DNA of 64,000 bases from Suillus spraguei (taxonomy: Eukaryota > Basidiomycota > Agaricomycetes > Boletales > Suillaceae): the NCBI GenBank assembly GCA_016800925.1, contig JABCPU010000001.1, positions 248,001-312,000 on the forward strand, read 5' to 3'. The notes under the pieces are model-generated. The model saw only the letters and a program-made list of their open reading frames with translations, had not been told where the DNA came from and ran no database searches. How positions within the stretch are numbered: position 1 is the stretch's first letter; every line of letters starts with the position of its first letter. Positions 24,723 through 37,195 of this stretch are shown here, one piece after another. The position numbers and the translations under genes are program-made.

Positions 24723-25827
24723 ATGGCGCTGCCTGAGGAGATTGTGACAGTCGATGCTGTACGTGTTGATCTCGTCAACGGAAAAGTTGGAAAATGACGA
24801 TATCCACTGTGGATAACATAGATCCTTTTCGATCTCGATGGGTAGTTGTCGCTGTCAGTCTTCTTGATCTGCCATAGCTGATCGCCGTACGCCAGAACCC
24901 TCATAGATTCTACTCCTGGCGTCATTTCAGCTTGGAAAACATTCGCGGAGGAATACAAACTTGGATCGCATCTTCCTATCGTGCAGAAAACGCATGGGCG
25001 GAGACTTGCTGATACCCTGAAGGACCAGACAATATGCAATATCCAGGACACAGAAGTTTTAGAGGTGAGTATTCCATGCTTGTATTAACCCCGCTAATTC
25101 TGCAGAGCGAAATTTTGCGCTTCGAGGACCTGGTGATCCAGGGTAACCCAGTGGCCCTCGAAGGAGCCGTCGAGTTCTTGACTCAGGTAAAACTTTTGAG
25201 TTTTCGAAGTTACACATATATTGCATGATCAGCTGATTACATCACTCGAAGCTCGACTCCCATCATGACATGCGCTCTCGGTGGACAATTGTTACATCAG
25301 GTAGTGTAATAATTTTGTCTTGTTAATGGATCGCCGGAGCTCCCTGAACCATAGCCTCGAGGTACTATGCAACTCAGTGTATACCAAAGTGCAAAATTCC
25401 GGTGCCTACGTCAGGGTTTGTGACGGCAGATGATGTGAGTGAGGGCAAGCCAAAGCCCGCACCGTATCTTGAGGGAGCAAAGAAACTTGGGATTGATGTG
25501 ACTAAGTGTGAGCCAGATGATACCCGTTCCTTTGTGGCGCCTGATTTGTCATAGGTCTTGTCATCGAGGATGCACCGTCTGGGGTGCAAGCAGGAAACAG
25601 TGCCGGTGCAAAGACGCTTGCAGTTTGTACCTCCCACAAACGCGAGGACTTAGAGAACTGTTCGGAAGAAATAAAGCGCCCAACGTATATCATTGATGAT
25701 CTGACTGCGTGAGTCGGGATGCGCTCATTAGCATTCATCACTCACTCAAGAAACCATTCGTAGAGTACGCGTGAATTGGGAGAATGGCAAGATTCAGCTC
25801 ACGATTGATACCCGTAGAAGGACCTGA
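24723..25827 (+). CDS. HAD-superfamily phosphatase, glycerol-3-phosphatase-like
   Basis: Haloacid dehalogenase-type phosphatase resembling yeast Gpp1/Gpp2 and 2-deoxyglucose-6-phosphatase. Exons 24723-24758, 24822-24841, 24896-25064, 25106-25186, 25252-25300, 25355-25507, 25555-25708, 25764-25827: 241 aa, all phases consistent. Motif I ILFDLDGTLIDST is assembled across three exons, one only 20 nt. Motif II is IVTSAS, motif III region DVSEGKPKPAPYL, motif IV VIEDAPSG. The usual cap segment KTHGRRLADTL is present. The intron at 25065-25105 is 41 nt, among the shortest here. A role in glycerol or osmotic metabolism is the family guess; substrate not provable from sequence. Confidence 0.92.
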
Positions 25828-26198
25828 TGGAATCCATGGATCAGCAAATTTGTAGACAAAAATTCTCGGCTCCCATGAAGTAGTGATTTCAGGATTTCTC
25901 AGTTGCCGCCTTTGCTTTAAGGCATGATAAGACTCAAAACAGGAGGGTGCTCACCGTGACGAATAAGCAACATCGGGAAAATCCCAGTTTGTTTAAATTT
26001 GAACTTGAACGGCCTAGGCTATTGAGAGCGTGACTAAGACTTGACATGCGCTTGAAGCTATTCATAATTGGTGGGTCACCTGTCCAGTGGCATGAGTACT
26101 ATTGAATTTTCACACCTCGACATTTCAATTGACTAGTGAGGCCATTATCGTCTGTTATCTAAGTTAACTTTCAGTATCATTGACCAATACAACACGTC
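25828..26198 (+). promoter_or_regulatory. Intergenic region upstream of the SDR gene
   Basis: About 370 bp between the HAD phosphatase stop and the SDR start on the same strand; holds the SDR promoter. No distinct motif identified. Confidence 0.4.
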
Positions 26199-27209
26199 AT
26201 GGATCTTGGATTGCAAGGAGTGCATGTAATTGTTACAGGTCGCATTCTACGCTATCCTGTGGCACTGCTGACCTGACAGTACTCGAGCAGGAGCAAGTGG
26301 CGGTATCGGTCTAGAGACTGTCAAATTGTTTTGTGGTAAGCAATCTGCTCTCGGGTGATGACTACTGAGCTGAAACAGATATCCAGCATTGGGTGCAAAT
26401 GTGACCGCACATTATAACTCCCAATTTGGTCCAATCCAGGAGCTTCTGGCATCGAACGCCAATCTTCAGCATGTCCAGGCGAATCTCTCTAAAGAGGAGG
26501 CCGTGGTGGCCATGTTCGAGTCGCTAGCTTCTATGCCTCATGGTCCCGTGCAAGTGGCGATCGTTAACCACGCTATATATCCCACTTTAGATGTCCCGAT
26601 CGCAAGGATGACGCTGGACCAATGGAACACTACCATAACTACGAACTTGACATCATCATTTCTGGTGTGTAGAGAGTACTTGAAGCACCTTGAAAATGCG
26701 CCTTCTACTACCAAGGAAAAGGCAGCGATTGTGTTTATCGGAAGTACTGCTGGGAAGTATGGCGAAGCCAACCACGGGGATTACGCTGCGACGAAGAGCG
26801 GTCAGTAATGATTTTTTCCGTAGTCTGACATAGACTCATCATATTCTAGCAATGATGTACGGATTGAACCTCACTCTCAAGAATGAAATCGTGAAGATCG
26901 CTCCGAAAGGCAGAGTCAACTGTATTGCACCTGGATGGGTCAAGACACCCATGGCTGAAGAAGCCTTGAAAGATCCTCAAACAATGTATCGTGCATTGGC
27001 TACGTCAGTGATACCATCATGATTCATGATCCATGTTGAATTCCGTGCCACCCAGGACTCCGCTTAAGAAGGTGGCCATGCCGATTGACGTCGCGACCCA
27101 GATTGTGGTCCTTGCATCATCTACTCTCTCCGGTCATGTCACTGGTCAAGTAGTGATGGTTGAAGGTGGAATGGAGGGGAGACTGCTGAACAGACCAGAA
27201 GATTTGTAG
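26199..27209 (+). CDS. Short-chain dehydrogenase/reductase
   Basis: NAD(P)-dependent oxidoreductase with a Rossmann fold. Exons 26199-26238, 26291-26335, 26387-26800,26850-27003, 27056-27209 (introns 49-52 nt): 268 aa. Cofactor motif TGASGGIG is split by the first intron. VNHA replaces the more usual NNAG. The catalytic Ser is in FIGSTAGKYG, and Tyr/Lys are in DYAATKS. CIAPGWVKTPMAE is the classic PG segment, and VTGQVVMVEGGM the C-terminal strand. Soluble, no targeting signal. Nearest functional class is 3-oxoacyl-ACP-reductase-like SDR; substrate unknown. Confidence 0.93.
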
Positions 27210-27328
27210 GATCTTGCTAAAACCAGGTTTTTTGTGTGATGTAATATTACGTAAGCCGGCAAGAAACTTCGACCAAGTCAGGGTCTGGTATATTTCTCTC
27301 CTGAAGACACTAGATCTGCTAAATTTCA

Positions 27329-28130
27329 GTGATGAAAGCATTCAGCAAGAAGAGCATGACATTGCACCGGATCCGTGAGATCCAGACGTCTATGTCCTTC
27401 TTTCGCTCAAGTTCTCCCGTGGACTTGACGACAGGACCGGCGTACATCCACCGACTGCCAGTGGAACTTCTACAACAAGTCTTCTTGCTCATCGTTAACG
27501 ACGTACCAGACTGTCCCATTGAATATCTTCTCACTAGGATATAGCACTATTTCGCTCAATTTTGGCAACCCTCTACTAGTCTTCACCAGAGTGTGCCGCT
27601 TTTGGCGAGTCGTCGCATATTCAAAGCCAGGACTCTGGTCGCGCATTCGGGTGGCGCTCCCGGGGAAAGGTAAACCATGGAAACCATCTCTTCTATATTT
27701 ACTGCAGTGCTGGCTTGCTCGCTCTGGTAGACTACCCCTCACCATTCATATTGTTCACGAATCCTACTACTGCAAACGCGCTTGGATAAAACCAGTGGGA
27801 GACTCTCGGCTTCTCGATATCTTCTTATCTGAGAGCCAGCGTTGGGAAACGCTGATTATGTCACCCGCACGAGGCCGAAAACTTGAGCTCATCATACCTC
27901 AGTTGAGAACCGGGGAGTGCAATAAGTCACCACTCGGACAACCCACCACTTCTTGCAAAGATCTATGTCATATCCACCTGGCGGCCGCTTCCACATTTGT
28001 TATATTTTACACTAGCCAGTTTCCCTCGTCTGGAGACCATCGTGGTTGATTGCATCCCACCTTGTCTTTATTTTCCTACCCCTATAAGCGATTCGAAGTG
28101 CTCCTTTAATTTGCCTTCCCTGCAGTGAAA
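27329..28130 (+). pseudogene. F-box protein relic
   Basis: Contains the agaric F-box block RLPVELLQQVFLLIVNDVPD followed, in another frame, by NIFSLGYSTISLNF, VFTRVCRFWRVVAYSKPGLW and LLQCWLARSGRLPLTIHI, as in a multi-copy mushroom F-box family. Two frame changes, at about 27515 and 28020, both look like one extra base (or two missing). After QFPRLETIVVDCIPP the similarity ends at a 75-bp palindrome, well short of the usual leucine-rich C-terminus. Truncation plus two shifts support a relic. Confidence 0.7.
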
Positions 28131-28186
28131 TATAATAATACAACAAAGCCTTTGTTGTATTATTCTATTTCACTTCAGGAAAGGCA
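28112..28186. repeat. 75-bp near-perfect palindrome
   Basis: Arms 28112-28148 and 28150-28186 are 37 nt each with one unpaired base at 28149. By eye they differ at three positions. A single-stranded copy would fold into one long hairpin. It sits exactly where the F-box relic stops being recognisable. Confidence 0.85.
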
Positions 28187-29146
28187 GATTATGTCGGCGA
28201 TGGATGTGACTAAAACTGTAGTAGTAGACTTGTGTAGGTCCATTGCGGCTGTGTTGTCATTGGTCAAACGATTTGGTCGCAATATTCGTGCATTGACTTA
28301 AAAGAATTATGCTGATGGGCTTGTGATTACGTGCCATGTATTGTTACATGTCCCCACTCACTGATGAAGTTGTGTCTCATTTCACATACTAAATATTTTA
28401 TAACTCCTTCGTTCCATGATACGACCAGCGCCTACCCAGTACACCCACTGGCGCCGCTGCAGCTGGAGCTCCTGCAATGACTTGACAATTACACGTTCCC
28501 GACAAAAGCTAGGTTCAAAGACGTCGAATATGCTAAACGCCGTTACACGCTTATCCCGAGTCGTACGGCGCATAGTCAACTCGAGTGTAAGGGATCAGTC
28601 TAAAGTTTATATTCTCCATCGTCGTGTTTGACGCTGAATTAAACAACAACGACATACTGTTATTACGGTAGCTTCCATCTAGAAGCGATCAAGATTCTAG
28701 CCAGTCTCGTCCATACCGTAGGTGACTTTACCTTGTCGCATCAGAACGACCGGCTGAGATGATGGAACAAGTCAAAGAGCGTTTGACGGGGTACGTTACA
28801 CGTATCGTTCTAGAAAATCACACCGAATTCTAATCGCTTATTTTGCACACTATCAATTGGAATTGACCACATACGGTCTGCTCCTACATTAATCTGGTCC
28901 GTCTATTCTCCCGTTTCCGCAGTGATTAAATGTTCCAAGACTTGATTGATAGTTTCTTATATTTTTTCGTCAACGCAAATGCCTTATCTGAGCTATAGGT
29001 GTGGCAACCATAGCTGGCGCTGGCGTCGGGGCAACGCCGGCAATAGCCTTATGCTTTCGCGATATCTGCCTTTTGCACCCTCTGGTTTGAGTTAGCATAT
29101 AGATTTTCATTCCAGCGATTATATCAGATTATAAACGACCATCCGA
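28187..29146. other. Intergenic region downstream of ABCC copy A
   Basis: About 960 bp between the palindrome and the transporter stop codon. Short ORFs only. A segment at 28680-28770 reads plausibly (EAIKILASLVHTVGDFTLSH) but matches no family I recognise. Confidence 0.35.
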
Positions 29147-32100
29147 CTACAATCTCTCTACTTCTTCGAGTGGCTTGCCATGAGCCGCCGCATATAATAC
29201 TTCTCTATCCCCAGACTCGTCCACGAGAGCACGCAACATACCCTGTTCATTTTGTAATAGCTCCGAAGGGCTACCAAATTCGACCTGTCCAACTTGATCA
29301 GCATGGAAACACGATATAAAACAAGTTACCCACAAGTTTACCAGCATCGAGGACCATCTACATATCGAACATATCGTAAGTCCTCAGTACACGATAACCC
29401 AGTTTCAGATACGCACAATCTTGTCAGCATCAATGATCGTCTGCAGCCGATGTGCAACGATGATCTGGGTCACATTATTCAGCTCATTGCGGAGAGAAGA
29501 TTGGATGGCAGAATCGGTCTTGTAATCTGCAAAGGATTATAGCACAATAAAAATTCATGATGTGAGGTACACACCAATAGCGGAAGTTGCCTCGTCCAGT
29601 ATAAGTAGTTTGCTTCCGCGGACCATGGCTCTAGCCAGGGCTAAGATTTGGCGTTGACCAACTGATAGATTCCCTCCTCCGCTTGCGATCGCACTGTCTA
29701 ATGTTAACCTCACCTCCGACTCATCTTGAATGGAAAAAAGTCCGGCAGCGCGCAAAGCATCGTAAAGAACCGCATCATCGTGTTCATCGAAGAGGTCCAA
29801 GTTCTGACGGAGTGTTCCGCTCAGAAGCTCGGGCTGCACGGAGTGAAACGTTTCAGGGACGTGAACAAACACCGGGAGGAGGACGTACAATTTGAGGTAT
29901 GATGGTCACGTTAGACCGCAAGGCATTCAAATTGATCTCACTTGTCAGAATCCCATCATAGTAAACATCGCCTTCTGTGAAAATGCAGCGAAGGAGCGAA
30001 AGGGTCAAGGAACTCTTCAGGACAGTCAGTCAATATAAGTCAAGGTAGATAATGCAAACAAGGATCACTTTTCCGCTTCCAGTTCGCCCCACTGAAATCG
30101 GATTAGCTATTGAATTCGAAGTAGAATCAAGCTCGCGACACACCAATACCAACGCGTTCACCAGATTTGATGTGGAAAGACAGGTCCTGCAAAACTTTGG
30201 GTCCATCCTACAAGCGATGTTTAGATAGAACACGGAGACACGAGCTAATACTCACCAACGAGTAACGAGCCGACAGATTTTCTACGCGGAGATCACCGCT
30301 TGCAGGCCAGTACGCAGGCGGCTGGCCGTCTTCGGTAGGCTTAGGCTCCTGTTCGATCTTGATATAACTATCGAGCCGTTCCAGACTATTTCACGTAAGC
30401 GATAGTCGGAGACGTCATGTATCCATGCTCACCTATTACCTACACAAATCAGTTATACACAGAAGGAGTTATGCGACAAAGTAGCTCACCGCTGACTTCC
30501 ACATCGTTGAGGATACGAATCCACCAAAGGATCATGGAACTGAAACCGACTGTAGGGTGTGAGCAAAAATTCGTAATAGGCACACCATATAGATAAGATT
30601 TACCTGCCATGTTCAGAGAAAACCCAATGTTTGACGCCTCATGAACTCCACGACCGTACACTAGATAAGCGGCAAGACCAGCCGAGAATCCACCGCCGAT
30701 GATGTCGATACGGACACAAACCCAACTGAGAACATTCGTCAGCGGCTGATTGCTCCGCAACTAACGCAAACGAACCGATTTAGGTTATAGAACATGCGTG
30801 CTGGTTTAGTGTAGCGGTCGATACGATCAAGAGATTCTTCTTTAAATGCCTCCTCTGCGCCATACGCACGGATTGATGCTGTTTTGATGAATGAGCTCGC
30901 ATATCATGGAAGCTCAGCGATCGCTTACTAAGTCCCGCAATAGCAGCCCCGAAGTGTCCAAGGACCGGTGCTTTCGCATTACTCATTTCTCGCTTGACTG
31001 ATAGTTGAGCTTTCATGTAGATGCGACCGATCCATCCACCCAGTAAGCCGATAAAGAGACCGGGCCCCAAGAAGACAGGAGTCATGAGCACAACGGCTCC
31101 GAGTTTCAAGATCATAGTCAAGGAAACTTCAATCAGCGCACCAATTCCCTGCGCAAACGGACCGTCAACTAGATAACCTATCAGCCAATGTTGACCATCC
31201 AGAGGCAAGCAACTGACTAGCTCTTATGTCCTGCGTGCACCGGGTGATGACTCGAGATGTAGGTGTCGTGTCCAACCATCTGTCCAATTATGAATACATG
31301 CGTGACCGTAAAATACAGAGAACATACCTTAACGTTGTTCCAAGTACAGATTGAATGAGTCTCTTGTGAATGATTCGTGATGCCCGCATGGAACCCCGAT
31401 AGTACATGTAATACCCAACGAAAAACATGAGACAGCCAAAGAGCATCAGCAAGGCATATCCGGAGAGATAGCTTACGATAACGGTGAGTGACAGATCCAA
31501 GAACGACAACTATTCTTACAATTTGACATTGACCTCTGAGGGTAGATGATGTTCGTATTGAGATGCCCAGTATCCAAGGAACCAGGTTTGCACAGTGATG
31601 GTCAGGTCCGTCAACCCGATCAGAGCCAACAATACAACCCAGAACGTTATAGGATAGTTTCCCCCCAAGCCGGTTAGGTAAAGCTTGACTGGAATACAAC
31701 ATCAGCAATGCACAGAGGATTGTGGAGGGAGGAACCAACAAGCTGGCCACGAAACATGGCCCACTGCAATTTCCTCAGAGATCACCAACTTGCCGTCGGA
31801 CTTCGCCTTCGGTTCTTCTGAAGTGTCGAAAACCCGAGCTTCTTCAGCGAGGACTTCCTGTTCTTGAAATATTTCCGTCGCAAGCTCCTTTGTTATTGCC
31901 TCAGATATCGATCCATGGCTGATAATCTGTCCATTGGAACCCAGAGACACGACGAAGTGCGCTATAGAACTCGCCATAGCAACGTTGTGCGTCTGTACTA
32001 CCTTAGAAGAGGGGTAGTCGTATTGTACGTGCACATACCACAAGGATAATTGTTCGATCTTTTACAAGATCTCCTGCGAAACACTTCTCTACAATCCACT

Positions 32101-35100
32101 TGGACGTGTGGACATCCAGAGCAGCCAAAACCTGTTTGCGTCTACTCATTAACAGTCCAAAATAGATATAGAAAGACCAACATCATCAAGTAACAGCGTG
32201 TTTGCCGAAGAATAGATAGCCCTTGCAAGGGTAATTCGTGCCTAGCATCTTTCAGTGGCTGCATGCTCACTATCGAGTCTGATTACCTTCTGACCGCCAC
32301 TTTCAATACGAAGTCAGACGTATGATAAACGAAAGCTCAGCTCGTTGAGCTTACCTTAGCGTGAGACCCTTTTCTCCGACCTCTGTTTGGTCGCCCGCTT
32401 CGAATAAAGTCAGATCACGCTCCAAAGCACACTGGTACAAGACTGCATTCAAATATTTCAACAAACGTTCGTAAGCAGCACGACTGAACATTCACCTTTT
32501 TTGTACCGAATCTCGTCATAGGGTGCGCCAAAAAGGATGTTGGCCTGAGGGCTACTTCAGCGTAAAAATAAGTGCTTTTGCGACACCACGTACTCGAATG
32601 GTTTCATTCTGGACCCAGGACTCTTGCGCGGCATAGGCGACACCGCCTTTGCGTGGGAGGTTAAACCAAGATGTCGGACCAGAGGGCGTGAAATGCATCT
32701 CGCCTGGGCAGTGGATTAGAGACATCTAGAAAGAAGGTCCGACAGTCGCCCACCGAGCAAAGCCATAAGCATTGATGTCTTCCCAGAACCTGTCGGTCCG
32801 ACGACAAGGTTGATACGACCGTGTTGGAAGTACATCTCGCCGTCAATGTGAAGCCTGAAATTGCGTTTCGACGGTGTCAGCGACCCATGGGATTCACCTG
32901 ACCATCCAAATACAGCATCTCTGAAGCCAATGAGGTCAGATTCTTCTTCTGGCTGGACAAAGAGCTGGGCTCGGCCGTCATCCTGGTATGTGTGAGCATC
33001 CAACAGTTCTGTGTCGGTCAGGAAACTGTTGACACGGTCCAGCGATACTTTGGCTGGAGGGCGTTATTTGGCAGTGATTTCGGAGCAAGCGGAATGACTA
33101 CCTTGAGTGATTCTTGAAATGTGGAAGAACATCATCTGTAACTGGTCCCTCAGGATGTCAAAAGCTGTCAAAGGAGCAACATCAATTACTCCAAATAAAC
33201 TGAATAGCAGTATGAAGCTTACCTGTCATCGACGAAAAAACCTTCGAAGCTGGAATACCTGTCAGGTCAATAAATCGCAGCACAGCCTGTACACTAACCG
33301 GTTAGGCTTTGTCCCATGACGAGGGTCTAAGAGAGAGGTCAACGAACTTGTTTTGCATGCGATGGAATGCAACGTACGAATGTCGTGTAAGAAGCCATCA
33401 TGGTAAACAAAGGAATCACGTAGCTATCCATGTGTCAGTTTTCGTTGTCACCCCGGTCAACACGTAAGATGTACTTCAAGATATTGTTTACCATTTCTAA
33501 GATCTTTGTCTTCCATGTCCAGACGAGTTCCACTTCTCTTTTCTTGCCGATCCTCGCGTCCAATTTCTCTTCCCATCCGAACAGCTTGATCATACGCAGA
33601 AGATTCATAGCTGGAGGTCGTAAGCACCAGTTCTACGCGTATTGTGCTTGACTTACTTTCGGTCACGGTCTGCACCCGGGCATCCGTCTGGGGTTACGAT
33701 AAGCATCAACCGACCGATGAATAAAAGGTCAAACTTTTTGCATTTTCTCTGCCTGTATTTTCTGAATCTTCTGGGCAAGGTACCCAGGGAGAGGGAACAA
33801 GACAAACATAACAGCCAAGCCAGCAAAGGCACTTTGTAAACAGCCATCAATCAATTTAGACAGTAGTTTGACGGCGCTCACCTCCAGCCAAGAATTTCGT
33901 ACAAGAACCAGATGCACATGCCTAGTTGAAGTGGTATATATAACACTGAACAAAAACAAAACACACGTCAGAAATACGCATCCATCAGAGCGAAGTGTGA
34001 CTTGCCGACCGTGAGGAAATCTCGTCCGTCGGTAATGTTGCTCAAATCAGTTGTAACAAGATTATTGATTTTCCCAACAAGGTTGTCGGCGCTCAAATGC
34101 TTTTTCGGCACACTGACTAATGCTTCTTTAACGCCCTGCGACCTTTGCTTGCCTTTTTTCGTGGAAGATGTCGACATAGTCTCGGCACTGGCCTGCAGAG
34201 TCTCGTCGCCGATGCCATCTGCACTTTCGTCCCCAGCGGTAGTGCTGGATCCAGCTACAGATGCACTATCCGACGTAGGTGGCCCCGTGAAGTCCCCAGA
34301 CTTCTTGTCACCATCGGGGAGTTCAGCTTTCACTCGGATTCGGAGCGCATGCTCAAAAACCAATTGTGTAAGAATACCCTCCGTGTGCACGAGTGCGCGT
34401 GTCTGAAAAGCCCATGAGTGTGACTACCAGCTATCAAATGAGCGCGCCCACCGCAATGTAAATATACCATTGCCATGCCAAGGAAGTTATAAGTGGTCCC
34501 AAGAACAGCCAAGATATCCAGACCCATGGACGGACCACCGCATCTTCACCTTTCGTTTCAACATAGCTAAGCAAATCGCATCAGAGATCTCAGAAAATGT
34601 CACAACCAAACCAGTTACACCAAGAGTTGATTGATTCCAATGGGAGCGGCTAGTTTTCCCAGCACCTGACATGGGGAACTGTCGGACATAAGGAGCCACG
34701 GGCAAGAGAAATTGCATACCTGGAGAACAATCATAACAGACAAAACTATATACTCGACGTAAAAGGTTTCCATAAGGCCGAAGAAGATATGTCGCTTCCG
34801 ACTCCTGGAGAAGGGGTCGAGATGCTGCAACGATTATCAACTCGCCTCTTATGACAGTAATATCATGTACTTACAGGGAAGCTCTTCTTTTTGAGGTTCC
34901 TGGAATAATCGTGGTCGGCCAGCGGGGGAAGTTCTTTGTTCGACAGGTGAGGAACTCGATACGCCTTGAAGACGATGGGGTCCAGCCAAGTGTATATAAT
35001 CATAGAGAGCCAGGAAGAAGTTTGCTCGGGTTGAGGATTGTCAGCGGGATTCTTTCAAATAATATGAGCATTGGTGGTGGAAATATATTGAATACTATGA

Positions 35101-36016
35101 CATACCGCAGGGTCCACTGGGACATATTGTCTCGGGCTCACGAGAGGGAATACAATACTTGACAAAAAAAGAATCGTCACTTTCGCCCACAATAAACCCC
35201 CTTCCTTAAAATCTTCTGGTTGGTCATGGAAGGTGACGAGGGGCCACAGATCCCGGTACGCAAATACCGCAAAGACTGCAAATAGAATAATAGCCAGGTG
35301 ATTGGACACCACCCTGCTCCACCGGGGTTTCGTTGTCACCGAAATGAGCCCGAGAATAGATGCATAAGCCTGCAGAGAATGAGTGAACGTCGAAATGGAT
35401 ACTACAAACCACTGACAGCAGTCATGCACAAGGCGAATTGCAACCACTCAGCCTGAGAGAACTGAATGTAGCCATTGGAGGGATAGAGCCTGCGATGATT
35501 TCCTTTGGACGGTTCGTTGGCGCCTGTTGTGCGCTCTTCACGCTCCTCTAATATGAAAGTAGCTAATGAAAGTCCCAAAAACGTAAGACAACCGATGAAT
35601 CTTGCAAATTTGTATGCAAAGATGACCCAACCACCATGGTGAGAGATGAATACTTTAGCTTCGGAGAAAAAAATATCAGCTATACGAGGTTCATTGAAGA
35701 AAAGGCTGGGCTCTTGCACTGTCCTGGGGGGCAGGACAAGCGACCAAAGCTTCTTGACTGGCTTATATAGTGTTATTAAATGTAGCAAGAGAAGAATAGC
35801 AGATGCAGCCGCAAAATATGCTGGAATCATGAGTGTGTCGCGCCACACTCTAAGAAATTGATAGGCGTTAGAAACTTCAGGTATCAGCTTGGAGCACGAC
35901 ACTTACACATTCAAATCGCCATGGCTTATCGGTTCCCAGTGAAGAGACTGAAAAACGTCAGACCTCAAGACGACCTGCCATGGACTTGGATCGATATATC
36001 GACTCCAAAGCGACAT
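29147..36016 (-). CDS. ABCC/MRP-type ABC transporter, copy A (full length)
   Basis: Full-size multidrug-resistance-associated exporter, probably vacuolar or plasma membrane, with many introns of about 50 nt. Start at 36016 ([16 protein letters not shown]); stop 29147-29149 after PLEEVERL. N-terminal extra transmembrane domain ([36 protein letters not shown]) followed by TMD1 with a low-complexity cytosolic Ser/Thr insertion (about 34070-34330). NBD1: Walker [12 protein letters not shown] (about 32790), signature [13 protein letters not shown], Walker B TLLLDDV. TMD2 spans about 31700-30500. NBD2: Walker [11 protein letters not shown] spanning an intron near 30060, signature LSVGQRQ, Walker [10 protein letters not shown] (about 29600). 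All junctions I tested keep the frame. A TATA-like ttataa lies about 75-80 bp upstream of the start. Substrate unknown. Confidence 0.93.
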
Positions 36017-37195
36017 TTCCTGGGAGACAGGCTGATATTGCGCGTCCGATCAAGTTGCGCAGTAGCAGAACGGGTTTGGAATCAAGATCTTTATAATGCG
36101 ACATGTATAATGCGGGCGAACCCTCAGAATGCTACCCGCGAACTGGGTACGGGTGCATGTGATACCTAACCTAGCTCTCCCCTCTGACACGCCGTGTGAC
36201 GTGCTGCTGGTGTCCGAAAAAAGCTTTGATGGTTTACTACTTTTCCCATGTTGTTGAGCTCCGTTATCAAGACGATTTTTCCTTTTCCGTCGTTCTCAAC
36301 TGAGACGCTGTGGCTGATTGCAGGCCGAAAGAACGATGAACACCACTACAAAATGTGGACAGTTACAAACCTGACAACAGGATCTGTTTGATATGATATT
36401 GAGGTTGAGTACCGCAGTGTTCTGCCAGTCGGTGAATCGCAGTCACGGTCATTCGTGGGAAAGTACACGAAGTTCACTTGACTTTGAGCGGTTCATAACT
36501 AAATCCGATGCTCAAGCTGTGAAACTTTTACAGACGCCATTTTTTCTGTAAAACCTTGCGGGAAGTCAACTTAATTCGTCCACATGGTGAGTACAGGTCC
36601 ATCAGAGAACCGATGCCTACTGAGTCCGGGGCCTTTACGTCGTAATATTATATACGACGAAAATAAAAAGGACACATATGTGCAGCAGTGCAGCTTTGTT
36701 TGCGTATTACATCGACACTTTAATTTGCAGCTGTCTCCTACGCAACCCATTATGCATTACTCGAGTACGACCTTTTGTTTGCGCAAAGTTTGTGACATCA
36801 AGGTTATAATTTCTCCTCATAATCATCTTCCCGCCAAGTCGCCATCCTCCTACTATTGCCAACTTCCTCGGCGGGATTACATGAGTCTTCGAATGTGGTG
36901 TACTATTAAAAATGCAGTCAGAATAAATATGTTAGAGGATCATTATCCCGAAAAATTATAATAAATAAATAAAATTTATGAATACTGAAGGTTTTACTGG
37001 TGCTGTGAGTTACTCATCCGCGAGCTCTGATCAAGCGCTTACAGCTAGGGTCCACGGGCCGAAACCACGCCTAGATATTATGATAGGTAAGCGTATATAG
37101 AAGGGCTGTACTAAGTACTAGTACATGTTCCCACCGATACTACACCACTCTTCATCATCAGCATCAGCGATCAATTTGTGTCGAGTCTGTCGACA
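36017..37195. promoter_or_regulatory. Divergent region, ABCC copy A / F-box gene
   Basis: 1.18 kb between divergent starts. The first 100 bp next to the transporter matches the corresponding region of copy B, including a TATA-like ctttataat at about 36089-36098. A second TATA-like element, gtatatagaag near 37095, precedes the F-box start by about 100 bp. Confidence 0.55.

Noticed and set aside
25187..25260. Frameshift in the HAD phosphatase after LTQ
   Set aside because: The acceptor at 25251 (instead of the earlier cag) gives LTQLDSHHDMRSRWTIV in frame.
33968..34390. Separate Ser-rich gene inside the transporter
   Set aside because: It is the cytosolic low-complexity insertion of ABCC copy A and is also present in copy B at the same place.
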